Shown: positions 24,363 to 33,843, counted from the first letter of the stretch. The stretch is 34,551 nucleotides of DNA from Pseudomonadales bacterium (GCA_030749725.1 JASMJM010000089.1:1-34551); one strand, 5' to 3'. The notes: generated by a model from the letters alone, not told the origin. Translations and numbers: made by a program.

Positions 24363-26308
24363 GATGCTTCGCCTTCAGACGAAATCGTCTCCTCAGCGAC
24401 AAAGTGCCGATAGTCGCCATCGGTGATTGCCATCAGTGAATCATGATCGCCCACTTCGGAAATCTGCCCATCCTTCAAAAACGCAATCTGGTCGGCATTC
24501 CTGATCGTCGAAAGGCGATGGGTAATCACAAACAAAACACGGTCTTTGCCCCAATCAGATAGATTGCGTAGAACGCTCTGTTCGGTTTCTGCATCGAGTG
24601 AAGCCGTCGGCTCATCCAGTATGAGAATTGGTGTGTCGCGTACGATCGCGCGAGCAATGGAAAGCCGTTGACGTTGACCCGTTGAGAGCTTACCACCGCG
24701 TTCCCCAAGTTCCGTGTTGTAGCCCTGAGCCATCTCTTCGATAAATTCATCTGCACATGCAATCTTGGCTGCCTGACGAATCCTATCAGGGGTAACGTTG
24801 CGTGCCGCATAACCGATGTTTTCCGAGACGGTCGTTGCGAACAGGACATTTTGCTGGAGAGCGATGGCAACGTTCTGGCGGATACTCTCAATGCCAAGGC
24901 CCTTCAGGTCGGTGCCGTTAACGGTGATGGAGCCCGCGTCCGGATCATAAAGCCTGAGCAACAGGGACATCAGGGTCGACTTGCCGGAACCGGTTGCACC
25001 CACGATCGCGGTGATGGTGCCGGCCCGGGCCGTCAGGTCGGCGCCTTTGAGGACCGGCCTTTCAGCTTCGTATGAAAAGTGCACGCCATTGTAGCGGACG
25101 GCCTGGATCGGTGCCGGCATTGACACGGCATCGTCTCTTTCTTCCACTTCCGGCTTGAGGTCAAGCAGGTAATAGGCACGGTTCAATCCCATGGCCAGAT
25201 CGAGAGCTGCGAACCAGGCCATAAACATGAAGTTGTACTTGCCGATCAGCTCAGCATTGTTGCCACGAGCAGCCTGAAAAGCACCGAGGTTCCATAGCGC
25301 AAAGCCCAGGATAAAGGTGAACACGCCTCCCAGATAAGTCTCTTCCTCACCAATCGTCCAGTCTGCCATCAGGTAGTCGCTGACAATGAGTAGAATTCCG
25401 GCAATGGTGGCCATGGCGATGTAGAACAGCATGATTTCCAATCGAAAGTGATAGGCGTTGTCGAGAGCGTAATTGGAGTCGCGGTCAAAACGGCGAACGA
25501 CAATGCCTTCCGCCTGGTTTGCCTTGATCACCCGAATGCTCTGCGCCACCTCCTGAATACGAGAGGTGACGTCGCTGTTCGACTGACGAGACAGCCAGGC
25601 GAGTCGTTGGATGCGCGGCGTCCACCAGGCGGCGAGCAGGAAAACGGGGACAAATGCTGCCAGAAACATGAAGCCGAGAACCGGACTGAAGAACCAGATG
25701 ATAACAAACGCCCCTAACATACCCGCGCCTTGTTCGAGCGGATCCAGAATGATGGTAGCGATGACATTGCTGATCATGCGGCTGTCCTGGAACACCCGAT
25801 AGATGGCGTCACCGGTGCGGGCGTGACTCTGATACTTGAGCGACAGGTTTTCGGCGTTTTCAATCATCTTGACCCGAAGGTTTTGATTGATGCGCTGAGC
25901 GATCCACGTCTCCCAATACACGACCCCAAGGCTGTCCGCCAGCATGCGGAGGATGATCATGAACAATACGCCATAGACGATCAGGCGATTGCGCACCACC
26001 GTGCGTTGCTCGACGCTAAGCTCCTCTGCCGTCACGTAGCTCGAGTCAAGCAACAGCACCATCGCTTGAAAAGGCTGCACGGGCTGTGCATCCAGCACCT
26101 TGTTGTTGAGGAGATCGGCCCCGGTAAGTGTGATATAGCCAGCGAGAAGGCCAATCGACATAGCCAGTGAAAACCAGCCAACGACGTGCCAGACAACCGG
26201 TTTGATGTAAGGCCAGGTGCGCAGAAACAGCTTGGCAACCTCGATGAACGTCATCGGCGGCGGTGCGGTCAGACGCGGCGTATCCATTTCCGTGCTTGCT
26301 TCGCTCAC
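24359..26308 (-). CDS. ABC exporter half-transporter, first subunit
   Basis: A 649-residue partner of the next gene, with the same layout: membrane domain to about residue 385, then nucleotide-binding domain with Walker A GATGSGKS (437-444), signature LSTGQ (541-545), Walker B ILILDEP with Glu566, and His597. Both partners therefore keep the catalytic glutamate and H-loop histidine, so neither ATP site shows the usual degenerate residues of asymmetric exporters, although both have altered signatures (LSTGQ, LSVGQ). The start is GTG at 26308 with GGGAG seven bases before it. The first gene of a probable three-gene transcript ending in the esterase. Several palindromes lie upstream, at 26400-26440. 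Confidence 0.92.
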   Translation of the reverse strand: MSEASTEMDTPRLTAPPPMTFIEVAKLFLRTWPYIKPVVWHVVGWFSLAMSIGLLAGYITLTGADLLNNKVLDAQPVQPFQAMVLLLDSSYVTAEELSVEQRTVVRNRLIVYGVLFMIILRMLADSLGVVYWETWIAQRINQNLRVKMIENAENLSLKYQSHARTGDAIYRVFQDSRMISNVIATIILDPLEQGAGMLGAFVIIWFFSPVLGFMFLAAFVPVFLLAAWWTPRIQRLAWLSRQSNSDVTSRIQEVAQSIRVIKANQAEGIVVRRFDRDSNYALDNAYHFRLEIMLFYIAMATIAGILLIVSDYLMADWTIGEEETYLGGVFTFILGFALWNLGAFQAARGNNAELIGKYNFMFMAWFAALDLAMGLNRAYYLLDLKPEVEERDDAVSMPAPIQAVRYNGVHFSYEAERPVLKGADLTARAGTITAIVGATGSGKSTLMSLLLRLYDPDAGSITVNGTDLKGLGIESIRQNVAIALQQNVLFATTVSENIGYAARNVTPDRIRQAAKIACADEFIEEMAQGYNTELGERGGKLSTGQRQRLSIARAIVRDTPILILDEPTASLDAETEQSVLRNLSDWGKDRVLFVITHRLSTIRNADQIAFLKDGQISEVGDHDSLMAITDGDYRHFVAEETISSEGEAS

Positions 26309-26946
26309 TTACCATCTCCCGACCGGTTGCAGAATAACGCGTAGATGTCAGCGCCACTCAAATGGGACCAGACAAATCGTCATGCCTGAATCTCGACTTC
26401 GTGAGCGTCACGCATACGTCATGCAAACGATCGCGTTTGCGATTGGGAGACCGGAATCACTTTGAGGCAGCCGCTGCCAGGATTGTATCACTCAGGTAAT
26501 ACGACAGAAAGATCGCATTCATCAGCGACGCAGCCCCGAGACTGGACGAGGAAGTCGTCTCTATTCCCTGCCAGGCAACGGCAAGGCACGACGTGTTGAG
26601 CTGCTGGCCCCGCCTTCCCAACACTGACTACAACAGTTCTACACTGTCGGCAGTCAAGCACAGGCATTGACTGCAATTAGCGAAATCAACTGAATATACT
26701 GGACAGTCTGCTGGAACAGTAGTGTTATATTGTGTCAGCAAGATACCGACACGGCAGGTATGTTCACGTGCACGGCGGTATGCCGAGAAACGTCTGGATC
26801 GACCCATCGGTTGCCTAAACGATAGTGCAAGTGCTGCTATCAGCCTATACCTGTGTCTGCTGGCCTGGCTGCATTGCACAGTCTGGTACCTTAGTTGAGG
26901 TCCTCTTTTGCACTGGAGTTTCAGAAACTACGAGGATTGACCTCAT
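26309..26946. other. 638-base gene-free region between divergent genes
   Basis: No ORF here has an SD and recognisable content. It must carry the promoters of the ABC exporter (minus) and the DUF5916 gene (plus). Visible inverted repeats: CGTGA-GCG-TCACG (26400-26412), GCAAACG-ATCG-CGTTTGC (26423-26440) and GCAGTCAA-N9-TTGACTGC (26650-26674). The last contains a -35-like TTGACT, but the nearest good -10 (TATACT, 26695-26700) is 22 bases away, too far. Confidence 0.6.
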
Positions 26947-29427
26947 TTGAAAACTACAATTTCAATACGAGCCCTGTCCATAGCAATTCTACTGATCATT
27001 GGAATTGTCGAGGCCAGCGCTTCAGACAATCAGTCTGCTGATGAGCGGGCCCGAACCGGTAACGTCGATGCCACGTCAGAGCCGCTCATTATCAGTCGAT
27101 TCGACGATCAGAATATCAATATGAGACTTGACGGGCGGCTGGACGAGCCTGTCTGGTCTCGCGTCGCCGGCGTAAACGCCATGAGCGTGACTAACCCGGA
27201 TACGCTGGTGAAGCCTCGGTTCGAAACCGTCAGCAAATTCTTCTACACGGATCGCGGACTTTATGTCGGCATCTGGAATGAGCAACCGCCGGATACGCTT
27301 CTGGGTCGACTGAGCCGTCGTGACAGATACATGAATCGTGACGGCAATGAACTCATGCTCGACACATCGGGTAAAGCACTCTACGGCTTATGGTTCGACG
27401 TCAATCTCGGTGGCTCGATCGGCGATGGCACCATCCTTCCGGAAAAGAGTTTCAGTGGCAACTGGGACGGCTCCTGGAATGGTGATGCTGCTGCAACCGA
27501 CGATGGTTACACCACCGAGTATTTTCTTCCCTGGTCAATGATGGCCATGCCGGAAGCGGATCAGTATCGAACAATGGCCGTGATGATCATCCGACGCGTC
27601 GCCTATCTGGATGAGACTTGGTCTTGGCCGGCACTGCCTTTTTCCGGCTCCAAATACATGTCCGGATGGCAACCGATTCAGTTTCGGGATATCAATCCAC
27701 GTCGCCAGTGGGCTGTCTTTCCATTTGCCGCCACAACCCATGACAACATTGCATCGACTACCGATTACCAGGCCGGTTTAGACCTATTCTGGCGACCGTC
27801 ATCCAACGTGCAATTTACCGCAACCATCAATCCGGATTTTGGCACCATCGAGAGCGACAATGTGGAGATTAATCTCACTGCCTTTGAGACTTTCTTTCGA
27901 GAGAAGCGACTCTTCTTTGTTGAAGGAAACGAGATTTTTGTCACTACGCCCCGTGCTAACCCTTTTGGCAGCGGCTCATTCATCGTTGGCGCACGCAATA
28001 CGTTCAGCAGCTTCTTCTCAGCACCCATCACCCTCCTCAATACACGCCGTATAGGTAGTGCTGCGATCTCACCCGATATTCCACCTGGCACCAGCATTGC
28101 CGACATCGAGCTGTTTAAGCCTTCCGAGCTGCGGGGAGCGATCAAGGTCACTGGTCAGAACGGTCGTCTCAGATATGGAGTTCTAACGGCGATCGAAGAT
28201 GATGCCCGATTTCACGGTTTCGACAATCTGGGTAGCAGCGTCCGCCTCGAACAGCAAGGTCGCGATTTCGGTGTTCTACGGCTGTCCTACGAGGATAGCT
28301 CAGCAGGACTGAGAAGTTTGGGCTGGATGACGACCGCTGTCATGCATCCTGATCGAGATGCACTGGTACACGGCGTCGATGGTCACTACATCAGTGCGAG
28401 CAGTAACTGGGCCACGGACCTGCAGCTGATCTATAGCGATATTGAGGGCCTCCATGGGTACGGTGGCCTTGGCGATCTTTCTTACATTCCCCGCAAAGGA
28501 GTCACCCACAAACTGACCTTTGACTACCTGGATGACCAGCTCGATATCAATGACTTTGGTTTTCTGCGTCGTAATGATGTCTTAGGTATGAAGTACGCCT
28601 ACACGAACAACCGTACCGATCTGCAAAGGCTGCGGCGCTGGGATCGCTCACTCTCACTGGCCCAGAAATACAACCGGGATGGTCAGGCAATTCGCAGCGA
28701 GATTTTCTGGCGCAACACCCTGATGTTTCAGAACAGCATGCTGCTCAAGACCGAACTGGACTACTTTCCCCGTATCTGGGACGATCGCAATAGTGCAGGC
28801 AACGGCGACTTTAGAATCGAGGATCGGTGGTTCTTTGAGACAGCGGTCGGCACGGATACCACCAGGATTCTGAGCATCAGTCTCGCTGTCGCCGGATTGC
28901 AGGAGGACTTGGGTGACTTGACCAAGCAGATCAAGGGTGGCTTCACCTTGAAACCAAACGACCGCTTGTCACTGGATCTGGACGTTACCTACCAGCGCCG
29001 TGACGGCTGGCTGCTACACCAGTCCGGACGCAATTTCGCAACATTCAGTTCTATCAATTGGCTGCCGAATCTGTCGCTAGAGTATTTCGTGTCAGCTCGC
29101 CAGCAATTGCGACTCACCATGCAATGGGCGGGAATCAAAGCAGACGAACAAGCGTTATACCAAGTACCGCTCGGGAATGGCGACCTTCTGGCAATAGACA
29201 AGGATCCGACAGATCCATCCGCTGACTTTGGCATCAGTCGACTGTCCGCACAATTTCGCTATCGTTGGGAAATCGCGCCTCTGTCAGATCTGTTCTTAGT
29301 TTATACCAGGGGAAGCCGATTGATCACCGCGGGGGATGATGATTTTGCTGACTTCTTCAGAGAAGCCGTGCGGGAGCCACTGGTGGATGTATTTGTTGTG
29401 AAACTCAGATATCGGTTCGGGTCCTAG
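26947..29427 (+). CDS. DUF5916 outer-membrane protein with CBM9-like N-terminus
   Basis: An 826-residue exported protein. After a signal peptide (MKTTISIRALSIAILLIIG, cleaved after about ASA) come a CBM9-like sugar-binding domain (about 57-230, LDGRLDEPVWSRVAG at its start and TEYFLPWSMMAM near its end) and a long strand-rich region matching the DUF5916 pattern: NPDFGTIESDNVEINLTAFE, FFREKRLFFVEGNEIF and alternating aromatic strands to the C-terminus (VKLRYRFGS), as expected for a beta-barrel. Such proteins occur with glycan or peptide use systems; the role is unknown. The start is TTG at 26947, with CGAGGA about ten bases upstream; it is required by the signal peptide, and the next methionine lies inside the CBM9 domain. 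Confidence 0.9.
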   Translation: MKTTISIRALSIAILLIIGIVEASASDNQSADERARTGNVDATSEPLIISRFDDQNINMRLDGRLDEPVWSRVAGVNAMSVTNPDTLVKPRFETVSKFFYTDRGLYVGIWNEQPPDTLLGRLSRRDRYMNRDGNELMLDTSGKALYGLWFDVNLGGSIGDGTILPEKSFSGNWDGSWNGDAAATDDGYTTEYFLPWSMMAMPEADQYRTMAVMIIRRVAYLDETWSWPALPFSGSKYMSGWQPIQFRDINPRRQWAVFPFAATTHDNIASTTDYQAGLDLFWRPSSNVQFTATINPDFGTIESDNVEINLTAFETFFREKRLFFVEGNEIFVTTPRANPFGSGSFIVGARNTFSSFFSAPITLLNTRRIGSAAISPDIPPGTSIADIELFKPSELRGAIKVTGQNGRLRYGVLTAIEDDARFHGFDNLGSSVRLEQQGRDFGVLRLSYEDSSAGLRSLGWMTTAVMHPDRDALVHGVDGHYISASSNWATDLQLIYSDIEGLHGYGGLGDLSYIPRKGVTHKLTFDYLDDQLDINDFGFLRRNDVLGMKYAYTNNRTDLQRLRRWDRSLSLAQKYNRDGQAIRSEIFWRNTLMFQNSMLLKTELDYFPRIWDDRNSAGNGDFRIEDRWFFETAVGTDTTRILSISLAVAGLQEDLGDLTKQIKGGFTLKPNDRLSLDLDVTYQRRDGWLLHQSGRNFATFSSINWLPNLSLEYFVSARQQLRLTMQWAGIKADEQALYQVPLGNGDLLAIDKDPTDPSADFGISRLSAQFRYRWEIAPLSDLFLVYTRGSRLITAGDDDFADFFREAVREPLVDVFVVKLRYRFGS

Positions 29428-29477
29428 TATCAGAGCACTCTCAGGTGATGATGGGACACCGGACAGCCCTGTGTTCC

Positions 29478-29720
29478 TTACGCAGCCCTGGGATTGACTT
29501 CCTTCGCGATCTTCTCAGCCGCATCCCTCTCCGCGAGAGTGAGTTCGTAAGTCACCTGCAGGTTCATCCAGCTTCTGGCATCCCCACCAACATAGCGAGC
29601 CAGTCTTAACGCTGTGTCTGGCGTAATGTCTCGACGTTCCCTAATGATATCGTTGATACGGGTAGCCGGTACGTGAAGCCGGGTTGATACTTCACGTTGT
29701 GAGATAGAGCGTGTTGCCAT
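29478..29720 (-). CDS. HigA-family antitoxin, N-terminally truncated orphan
   Basis: An 80-residue Xre-type DNA-binding protein. The helix-turn-helix and the tail match HigA antitoxins closely (LHVPATRINDIIRERRDITP, TALRLARYVGG, WMNLQVTYELTLAERD). But the usual first 15-20 residues with 'HPGE-x-L-x-E-E-F' are missing: upstream of the ATG the frame reads nothing HigA-like. No HigB toxin gene lies on either side, where it would normally precede higA. A signal-peptide-like sequence in another frame abuts the start. It may still bind DNA, but is best regarded as a solitary or decaying antitoxin. No clear SD precedes the ATG. Confidence 0.72.
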   Translation of the reverse strand: MATRSISQREVSTRLHVPATRINDIIRERRDITPDTALRLARYVGGDARSWMNLQVTYELTLAERDAAEKIAKEVNPRAA

Positions 29721-29779
29721 TCTGCACCTGACATCGGGAGTGCGATTAGAAGACCTACAGCGAGAATCAACTTCTTCAT
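29606..29779 (-). other. 57-codon ORF with a signal-peptide-like start, overlapping higA out of frame
   Basis: Reading from ATG 29779 the first 20 codons give MKKLILAVGLLIALPMSGAE, a textbook signal peptide with an SGA cleavage site. The frame then runs across the higA-like gene to a TAA at 29606 with no recognisable domain. It looks like the 5' end of an exported protein gene joined to a higA fragment by recombination. No convincing SD is seen. Confidence 0.4.
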
Positions 29780-29929
29780 TGTGTATCTATTGCCAGACCT
29801 TCCGTGAGAATGCTTCCAGAACGTCAGTGTCCCTAATTTCTCGTCTCAATCAACTGACCTGGGTCACTCGTCAGCGAATTATCTACGCTGCCGCAGACGA
29901 ATGCCTCAGACTGTTCAGGCAACGTATTG

Positions 29930-31198
29930 CTAAGTACCCAGACTGGCGCCCTGCCCCACAAGGGTGGCCTGCAGTTCCTTGATATCCAGCATCGCGGGGC
30001 TGCTATCCAACCCGGCAGCCATGGCAGCCGCTGTCCCCGCCGCCTCCCCGGTGGCAAAACAAGCCGGGATCTCCTTAGTCGAGTGGTGCACTCGGTGGTC
30101 CACTGAAATGCACCGACCAGCCACCAACAGATTCGATACTTCACGGGGATAGAGACAACCGAAGGGGATATTGTAGAGCATGCCCGCCTTGGTCCAGTTC
30201 CCGGTGCGCGCAATGACCTGATCGTTGGGAGAATTGGCTTCATCACGAAGCAGCCGATAGGATCCGATCATACGGCGGGATTCCGTAATACCGAGTTGGC
30301 TGGCAATGTCTGTCAGGAACGCCCTTCTGAAGCCGGGAGTTTCGCGACGCATACGGGCCACCTCCTCCATCACCATGCGGCGGCACTCAATCTCCGCATA
30401 GCTCAGATCCTCCACATCCACTCCCGAGATCGGGCGATCGATCTTGTCCGCTGCACCCCAAGGCGCCAGCACCCGTCCCTCGCCGGGCGGCGCCTTGAAG
30501 AAGCCAACTCCAGCGCCACTGACATCGTCAACCCCGGCCATACGGAACCAGAGCCAGGGATACACCTTTTCAAGGTCAAACGGGACGCCCGCAGAAGCGA
30601 AGAGATCGCCGTCGCCGGTTGCATCCACCACCACTTTTGCCCGGATTGCCTCGCGTCCCGATTTAGATTCGATCGCCACCGCAGCAATACGATCGCCCTG
30701 CATCAGCGCGCGGGCACCCCAGGCATGAAACAGCAGTTTTGCACCCGACGAAAGCACCATCTCGTTGACCACAAATCGAAACTCCTCCGGGTCATACGCC
30801 ACCGAGTAACGCACGACTGTAGGATTGCGCCCCCAGATCAGCCCCCAGCGGCGATAGTGATCAACGAGTTCCGGGTCCTCACTACCCCACTCTGCCGCTT
30901 TGGGATAGACAATGGACCCCCGGCCGTCCAGTCGCTCCACTAACTCCTGACAAAGCCCCGCGACCACCTGGTTGCCCTCACCGTCATCGAGGCTCAACAA
31001 AGTTATGATCAGTCCACCGCTGGCAAGACCACCCAATGCGCCATAACGTTCTACCAGAACTGTATCCGCACCATTTCGTGCGGCGGCGATGGCAGTGGCA
31101 ATCCCCGCCGGCCCGCCGCCAACCACCAGCACGTCGCACTCGGCTCTGATGGGCAACGACCTCGACGGCTCCTCCATGCTCTCGGCTGATTTGTTCAT
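29930..31198 (-). CDS. FAD-dependent oxidoreductase (FAD_oxidored family)
   Basis: A 422-residue flavoprotein of the PF12831 type. The N-terminal dinucleotide motif VLVVGGGPAGIATAIAAA begins at residue 24 with the ribose-binding acid Glu50 (LVERYGALGGLASGG). DATGDGDLFASAGVPF is the second conserved element and NLLVAGRCISVDHRVHHST...FATGEAAGTAAAMA near the C-terminus closes the FAD site, as in the succinate-dehydrogenase/fumarate-reductase-like group. No iron-sulfur or heme motif is present. It diverges by 160 bases from the URO-D-like gene. Proteins of this family often sit in catabolic clusters oxidising unusual organic acids or sugars; the substrate here is unknown. Confidence 0.87.
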   Translation of the reverse strand: MNKSAESMEEPSRSLPIRAECDVLVVGGGPAGIATAIAAARNGADTVLVERYGALGGLASGGLIITLLSLDDGEGNQVVAGLCQELVERLDGRGSIVYPKAAEWGSEDPELVDHYRRWGLIWGRNPTVVRYSVAYDPEEFRFVVNEMVLSSGAKLLFHAWGARALMQGDRIAAVAIESKSGREAIRAKVVVDATGDGDLFASAGVPFDLEKVYPWLWFRMAGVDDVSGAGVGFFKAPPGEGRVLAPWGAADKIDRPISGVDVEDLSYAEIECRRMVMEEVARMRRETPGFRRAFLTDIASQLGITESRRMIGSYRLLRDEANSPNDQVIARTGNWTKAGMLYNIPFGCLYPREVSNLLVAGRCISVDHRVHHSTKEIPACFATGEAAGTAAAMAAGLDSSPAMLDIKELQATLVGQGASLGT

Positions 31199-31358
31199 CG
31201 CACTTGTTTCCCAATTCTTAACGAACGTGAAAAGATCTTACATCACACGACTTGTGTCCGGATACCTCAGGCGTCCCCGCCGTCATCACGTAACGGCTGT
31301 CTCCTCAGAGTCTTCCAGTGTATGATCTGCCGAACGCCTTATCGGTCACGACAACATC

Positions 31359-32612
31359 ATGGCAACAGATGCAAAGAGTATGGGCATGCTGCGAGACTTG
31401 GCCAAGCAATACGCCGAGATTGCAGCCAAACCGGTTCAGGAGGAACGCCGGCAACTGTGGCGCGAGCACTTCAGTCTGAATAAGACGCGTGCGCCAATAC
31501 TGGTCACCTGCGGCATGCACGATGCCTGGTGCCGCGAGACCTTTTCCCGTGAAAACATGGTCTGTGAGGACCCTTTTTGGAGGCGCTTTGAGCGTTGGTT
31601 ACGCTTGCAGATCTTTCACGACTCGATTGGTGACGACTACATTTGCGAGCCATGGATACCCCAAGTCGCGGCATACAAATCGCAGCGCGGTGTTTTTGGT
31701 GAATCCTGGGGTGCCAGACCTGAGTTGGCTTTTGCCGGGGACACAACCGGGGCTTACAAACTGAGTCCACCCATTTGCTCCTGGGAAGACATGGCTAAGC
31801 TGACGGCACCGGATCACGAGATCGATGAGGACGCTACCAGCCGTAACTATGAACGCCTGGGAGACGAGATTGGGGACATCCTTGAAATCGACGTCAATCG
31901 TGGTCCGCTCCTGTCTAACTTCGGCGCAGACATTTCCACCACCGTTGCTGGCTTACGTGGTCTCGAACAGATCATGCTCGACATGTACGATGCTCCGGTT
32001 GAACTGCAGCAATTGTTGTCATTCCTTCGAGATGGCATCCTGGCAAACCAGGAGAAGGCCGAGGAGGCAGGCAACTTCTCACTGACATCTCACTACAATC
32101 AGGCCATGAGTTATGCGGAAGAACTGGAATCGCCCAAAGCGAACTCGGGCACACGACAGCGTGAGGAACTGTGGGGGTTCTTCGCCGCACAGGAATACAC
32201 CGGAGTCTCGCCCGAGTTCCACGATGAGTTCCTGCTTAAATATCAGCTACCCATCATGGAGACCTACGGCCTGATTCACTATGGCTGCTGCGAGGACCTG
32301 ACCCGCAAGATCGACATGCTGCGGAAGGTGCCGAACCTGCGCAGTATCGCGGTCACACCCAGCGCCGATGTGGCAGCGTGCGCCGAGCAGATAGGCAACG
32401 ACTACGTGCTGTCGTGGCGCCCGAATCCCACCGATATGGTGTGTACGGATTGGGATCCGGAGCGGATGGAACGGATCATCCGGGCTGGTGTCAGGGCCTG
32501 CAGCAACAGCGTCTTCCACATCCACCTGAAGGATTCCCATACCTTGCAGGGCGAACCAGACCGCCTGCAGCGCTGGGCCAGTATGGTTCGCGACATAGTG
32601 GAAGCTGCATAA
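31359..32612 (+). CDS. uroporphyrinogen decarboxylase-like (URO-D/methyltransferase) protein
   Basis: A 417-residue protein with the URO-D-like barrel. The C-terminal half shows HYGCCEDLTRKIDMLRKVPN, the family's 'H-x-C-G/C' and helix, then VTPSADVAACAEQIGNDYVL and SWRPNP, as in the distant URO-D homologues that act as cobamide-dependent methyltransferases. HIHLKDSHTL is close to the C-terminus. The haem-biosynthetic HemE signature is absent, so it is not true HemE. The start is ATG 31359, without a strong SD (ACAACATC upstream). It diverges from the FAD oxidoreductase and converges with the isomerase-like gene. No corrinoid-protein gene is in the window, so methyl transfer is only a possibility. 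Confidence 0.8.
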   Translation: MATDAKSMGMLRDLAKQYAEIAAKPVQEERRQLWREHFSLNKTRAPILVTCGMHDAWCRETFSRENMVCEDPFWRRFERWLRLQIFHDSIGDDYICEPWIPQVAAYKSQRGVFGESWGARPELAFAGDTTGAYKLSPPICSWEDMAKLTAPDHEIDEDATSRNYERLGDEIGDILEIDVNRGPLLSNFGADISTTVAGLRGLEQIMLDMYDAPVELQQLLSFLRDGILANQEKAEEAGNFSLTSHYNQAMSYAEELESPKANSGTRQREELWGFFAAQEYTGVSPEFHDEFLLKYQLPIMETYGLIHYGCCEDLTRKIDMLRKVPNLRSIAVTPSADVAACAEQIGNDYVLSWRPNPTDMVCTDWDPERMERIIRAGVRACSNSVFHIHLKDSHTLQGEPDRLQRWASMVRDIVEAA

Positions 32613-32680
32613 GCAATTGACTGTTAGATAATCATGCTGCTTCAGCAGGCTGGTATCGCGGGCCAATGGAGTTTCCGGGT

Positions 32681-33502
32681 CTATTCTCCCTGCAGAAAAC
32701 TGACGCAGCCAGCCACCTGTTGTTCGCTAAGTCCGTGCAGAATCAGGGGCACGTTGGGCACAAACTCGTTCAGTAATGACAGATACTGCTGGTAATCCAA
32801 CAGTCCGGTTCCTGCAGCAAGGTGCCCTGCCTCGCCATCGTGGTCAAGGTCCTTTGCATGAGCGAACGAGATATCTTCCCCCAGCAATTGGAACGCCTCA
32901 TCGAGAATCTCTCGCATCTTAGGCAGTTCACCGGTGTGGAAGATGTTGGCAGCATCCATAACGACCCTGAGACGAGGCGACGCCACTTCATCCAGCAAGC
33001 GTCGGGCCTTGCGCGCCGAGTCAACCACGTTGGACACTTCAGGTTCAAAGGCGAGGGTTACGTTGTGCTCGTCAGCGATCTGCACCGCTTGCGTCATGCA
33101 GTCAATGAGATCGTTCCAGGCTTCCGGCGTATTATTGTCCGGATGTGACAACCACATGCTGCGAGGATTTCGTGATCCCGTGCACAGGGCAATAACCGAT
33201 GTGCCGAGGGCCTCACACGCAGAGGCCACGACCCGAAGCCTTTCCAGTCCGTTCCGTCGTTTTTCTACATCAGGATCGATCATGTTGAAAAGACCATTGA
33301 TCGCGACCATGGTTACGTTGTGCGAAGCCAGTTCTGTACGAATGCGATCGCACAAGTCAGCTTCGATCCCGTCAGCAATCCGAACACGACCGGCACTCGA
33401 TAGATCGAACTGCATGCAGTGCATGCCATGACTGACCACTGCGTCCAGTTCCTCCTCGAGCGTTGGCCGGGAAAAGGTCCTGGACATAACTCCAATCTGC
33501 AT
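32681..33502 (-). CDS. sugar phosphate isomerase/epimerase (xylose-isomerase-like TIM barrel)
   Basis: A 273-residue AP-endonuclease-family-2 TIM barrel. The metal-site pattern is evident: Glu in LAFEPEVSN, Asp and His in RVVMDAANIFHTGE, HAKDLDHDGE and the closing helix LILHGLSEQQ. The first strand IGVMSRTF and MQFDLSSAGR are typical for hydroxypyruvate-isomerase and inosose-dehydratase/2-keto-myo-inositol-isomerase relatives. It would interconvert a ketose or epimerise a sugar using a divalent metal. ATG 33502 is used because AAGGAG lies eight bases upstream. It converges with the URO-D-like gene and is the second of a minus-strand set beginning near 34309. Confidence 0.87.
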   Translation of the reverse strand: MQIGVMSRTFSRPTLEEELDAVVSHGMHCMQFDLSSAGRVRIADGIEADLCDRIRTELASHNVTMVAINGLFNMIDPDVEKRRNGLERLRVVASACEALGTSVIALCTGSRNPRSMWLSHPDNNTPEAWNDLIDCMTQAVQIADEHNVTLAFEPEVSNVVDSARKARRLLDEVASPRLRVVMDAANIFHTGELPKMREILDEAFQLLGEDISFAHAKDLDHDGEAGHLAAGTGLLDYQQYLSLLNEFVPNVPLILHGLSEQQVAGCVSFLQGE

Positions 33503-33597
33503 CTTGCACACTCCTTATTTCAGTGCTGGCAGCGAATTCATGCTGACTCGGAATGACTGGTGTCCGATGGTCTCTGCACTCACTTCACGAGTCGTCA

Positions 33598-33843
33598 TCA
33601 CCGGGAATCGGGAATATTGAATTTCTTGCTCGCTTCCAGCACGATGCCGCCCACTTTCGCCTCCTGAACTTTAGCGCTGGCGTCATGCCGCGTGAAGGTT
33701 GCTCCCCAATTGCAGCCACCAGCATCCGGCGCATGCCATTTCACGGCGGCAAACTCGCATTCCTTCGCATCAATTCCTGCATTGCGGAGGTCGGTGTTAA
33801 GAATATCCAATAGTTCTTCTGCCGAAATAACCTCTTGGTCCAT
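33598..33843 (-). CDS. conserved-looking small protein of unknown function
   Basis: An 81-residue cytoplasmic protein, acidic N-terminal half (MDQEVISAEELLDILNTDLR), then a strand-rich part with GGCNWGATFTRHDASA and a basic tail ASKKFNIPDSR. I recognise no family. It sits between the VOC protein and the isomerase on the same strand. ATG 33843 has AAGGCGCAGCAGT upstream and is more credible than the 48-codon longer frame, whose extra part is arginine-rich and shadows the VOC gene. Confidence 0.6.
   Translation of the reverse strand: MDQEVISAEELLDILNTDLRNAGIDAKECEFAAVKWHAPDAGGCNWGATFTRHDASAKVQEAKVGGIVLEASKKFNIPDSR

Noticed and set aside
29740-29982. 80-codon plus-strand ORF upstream of the FAD oxidoreductase stop
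   Set aside because: No SD, no domain, and it overlaps the 3' end of the oxidoreductase gene on the other strand.
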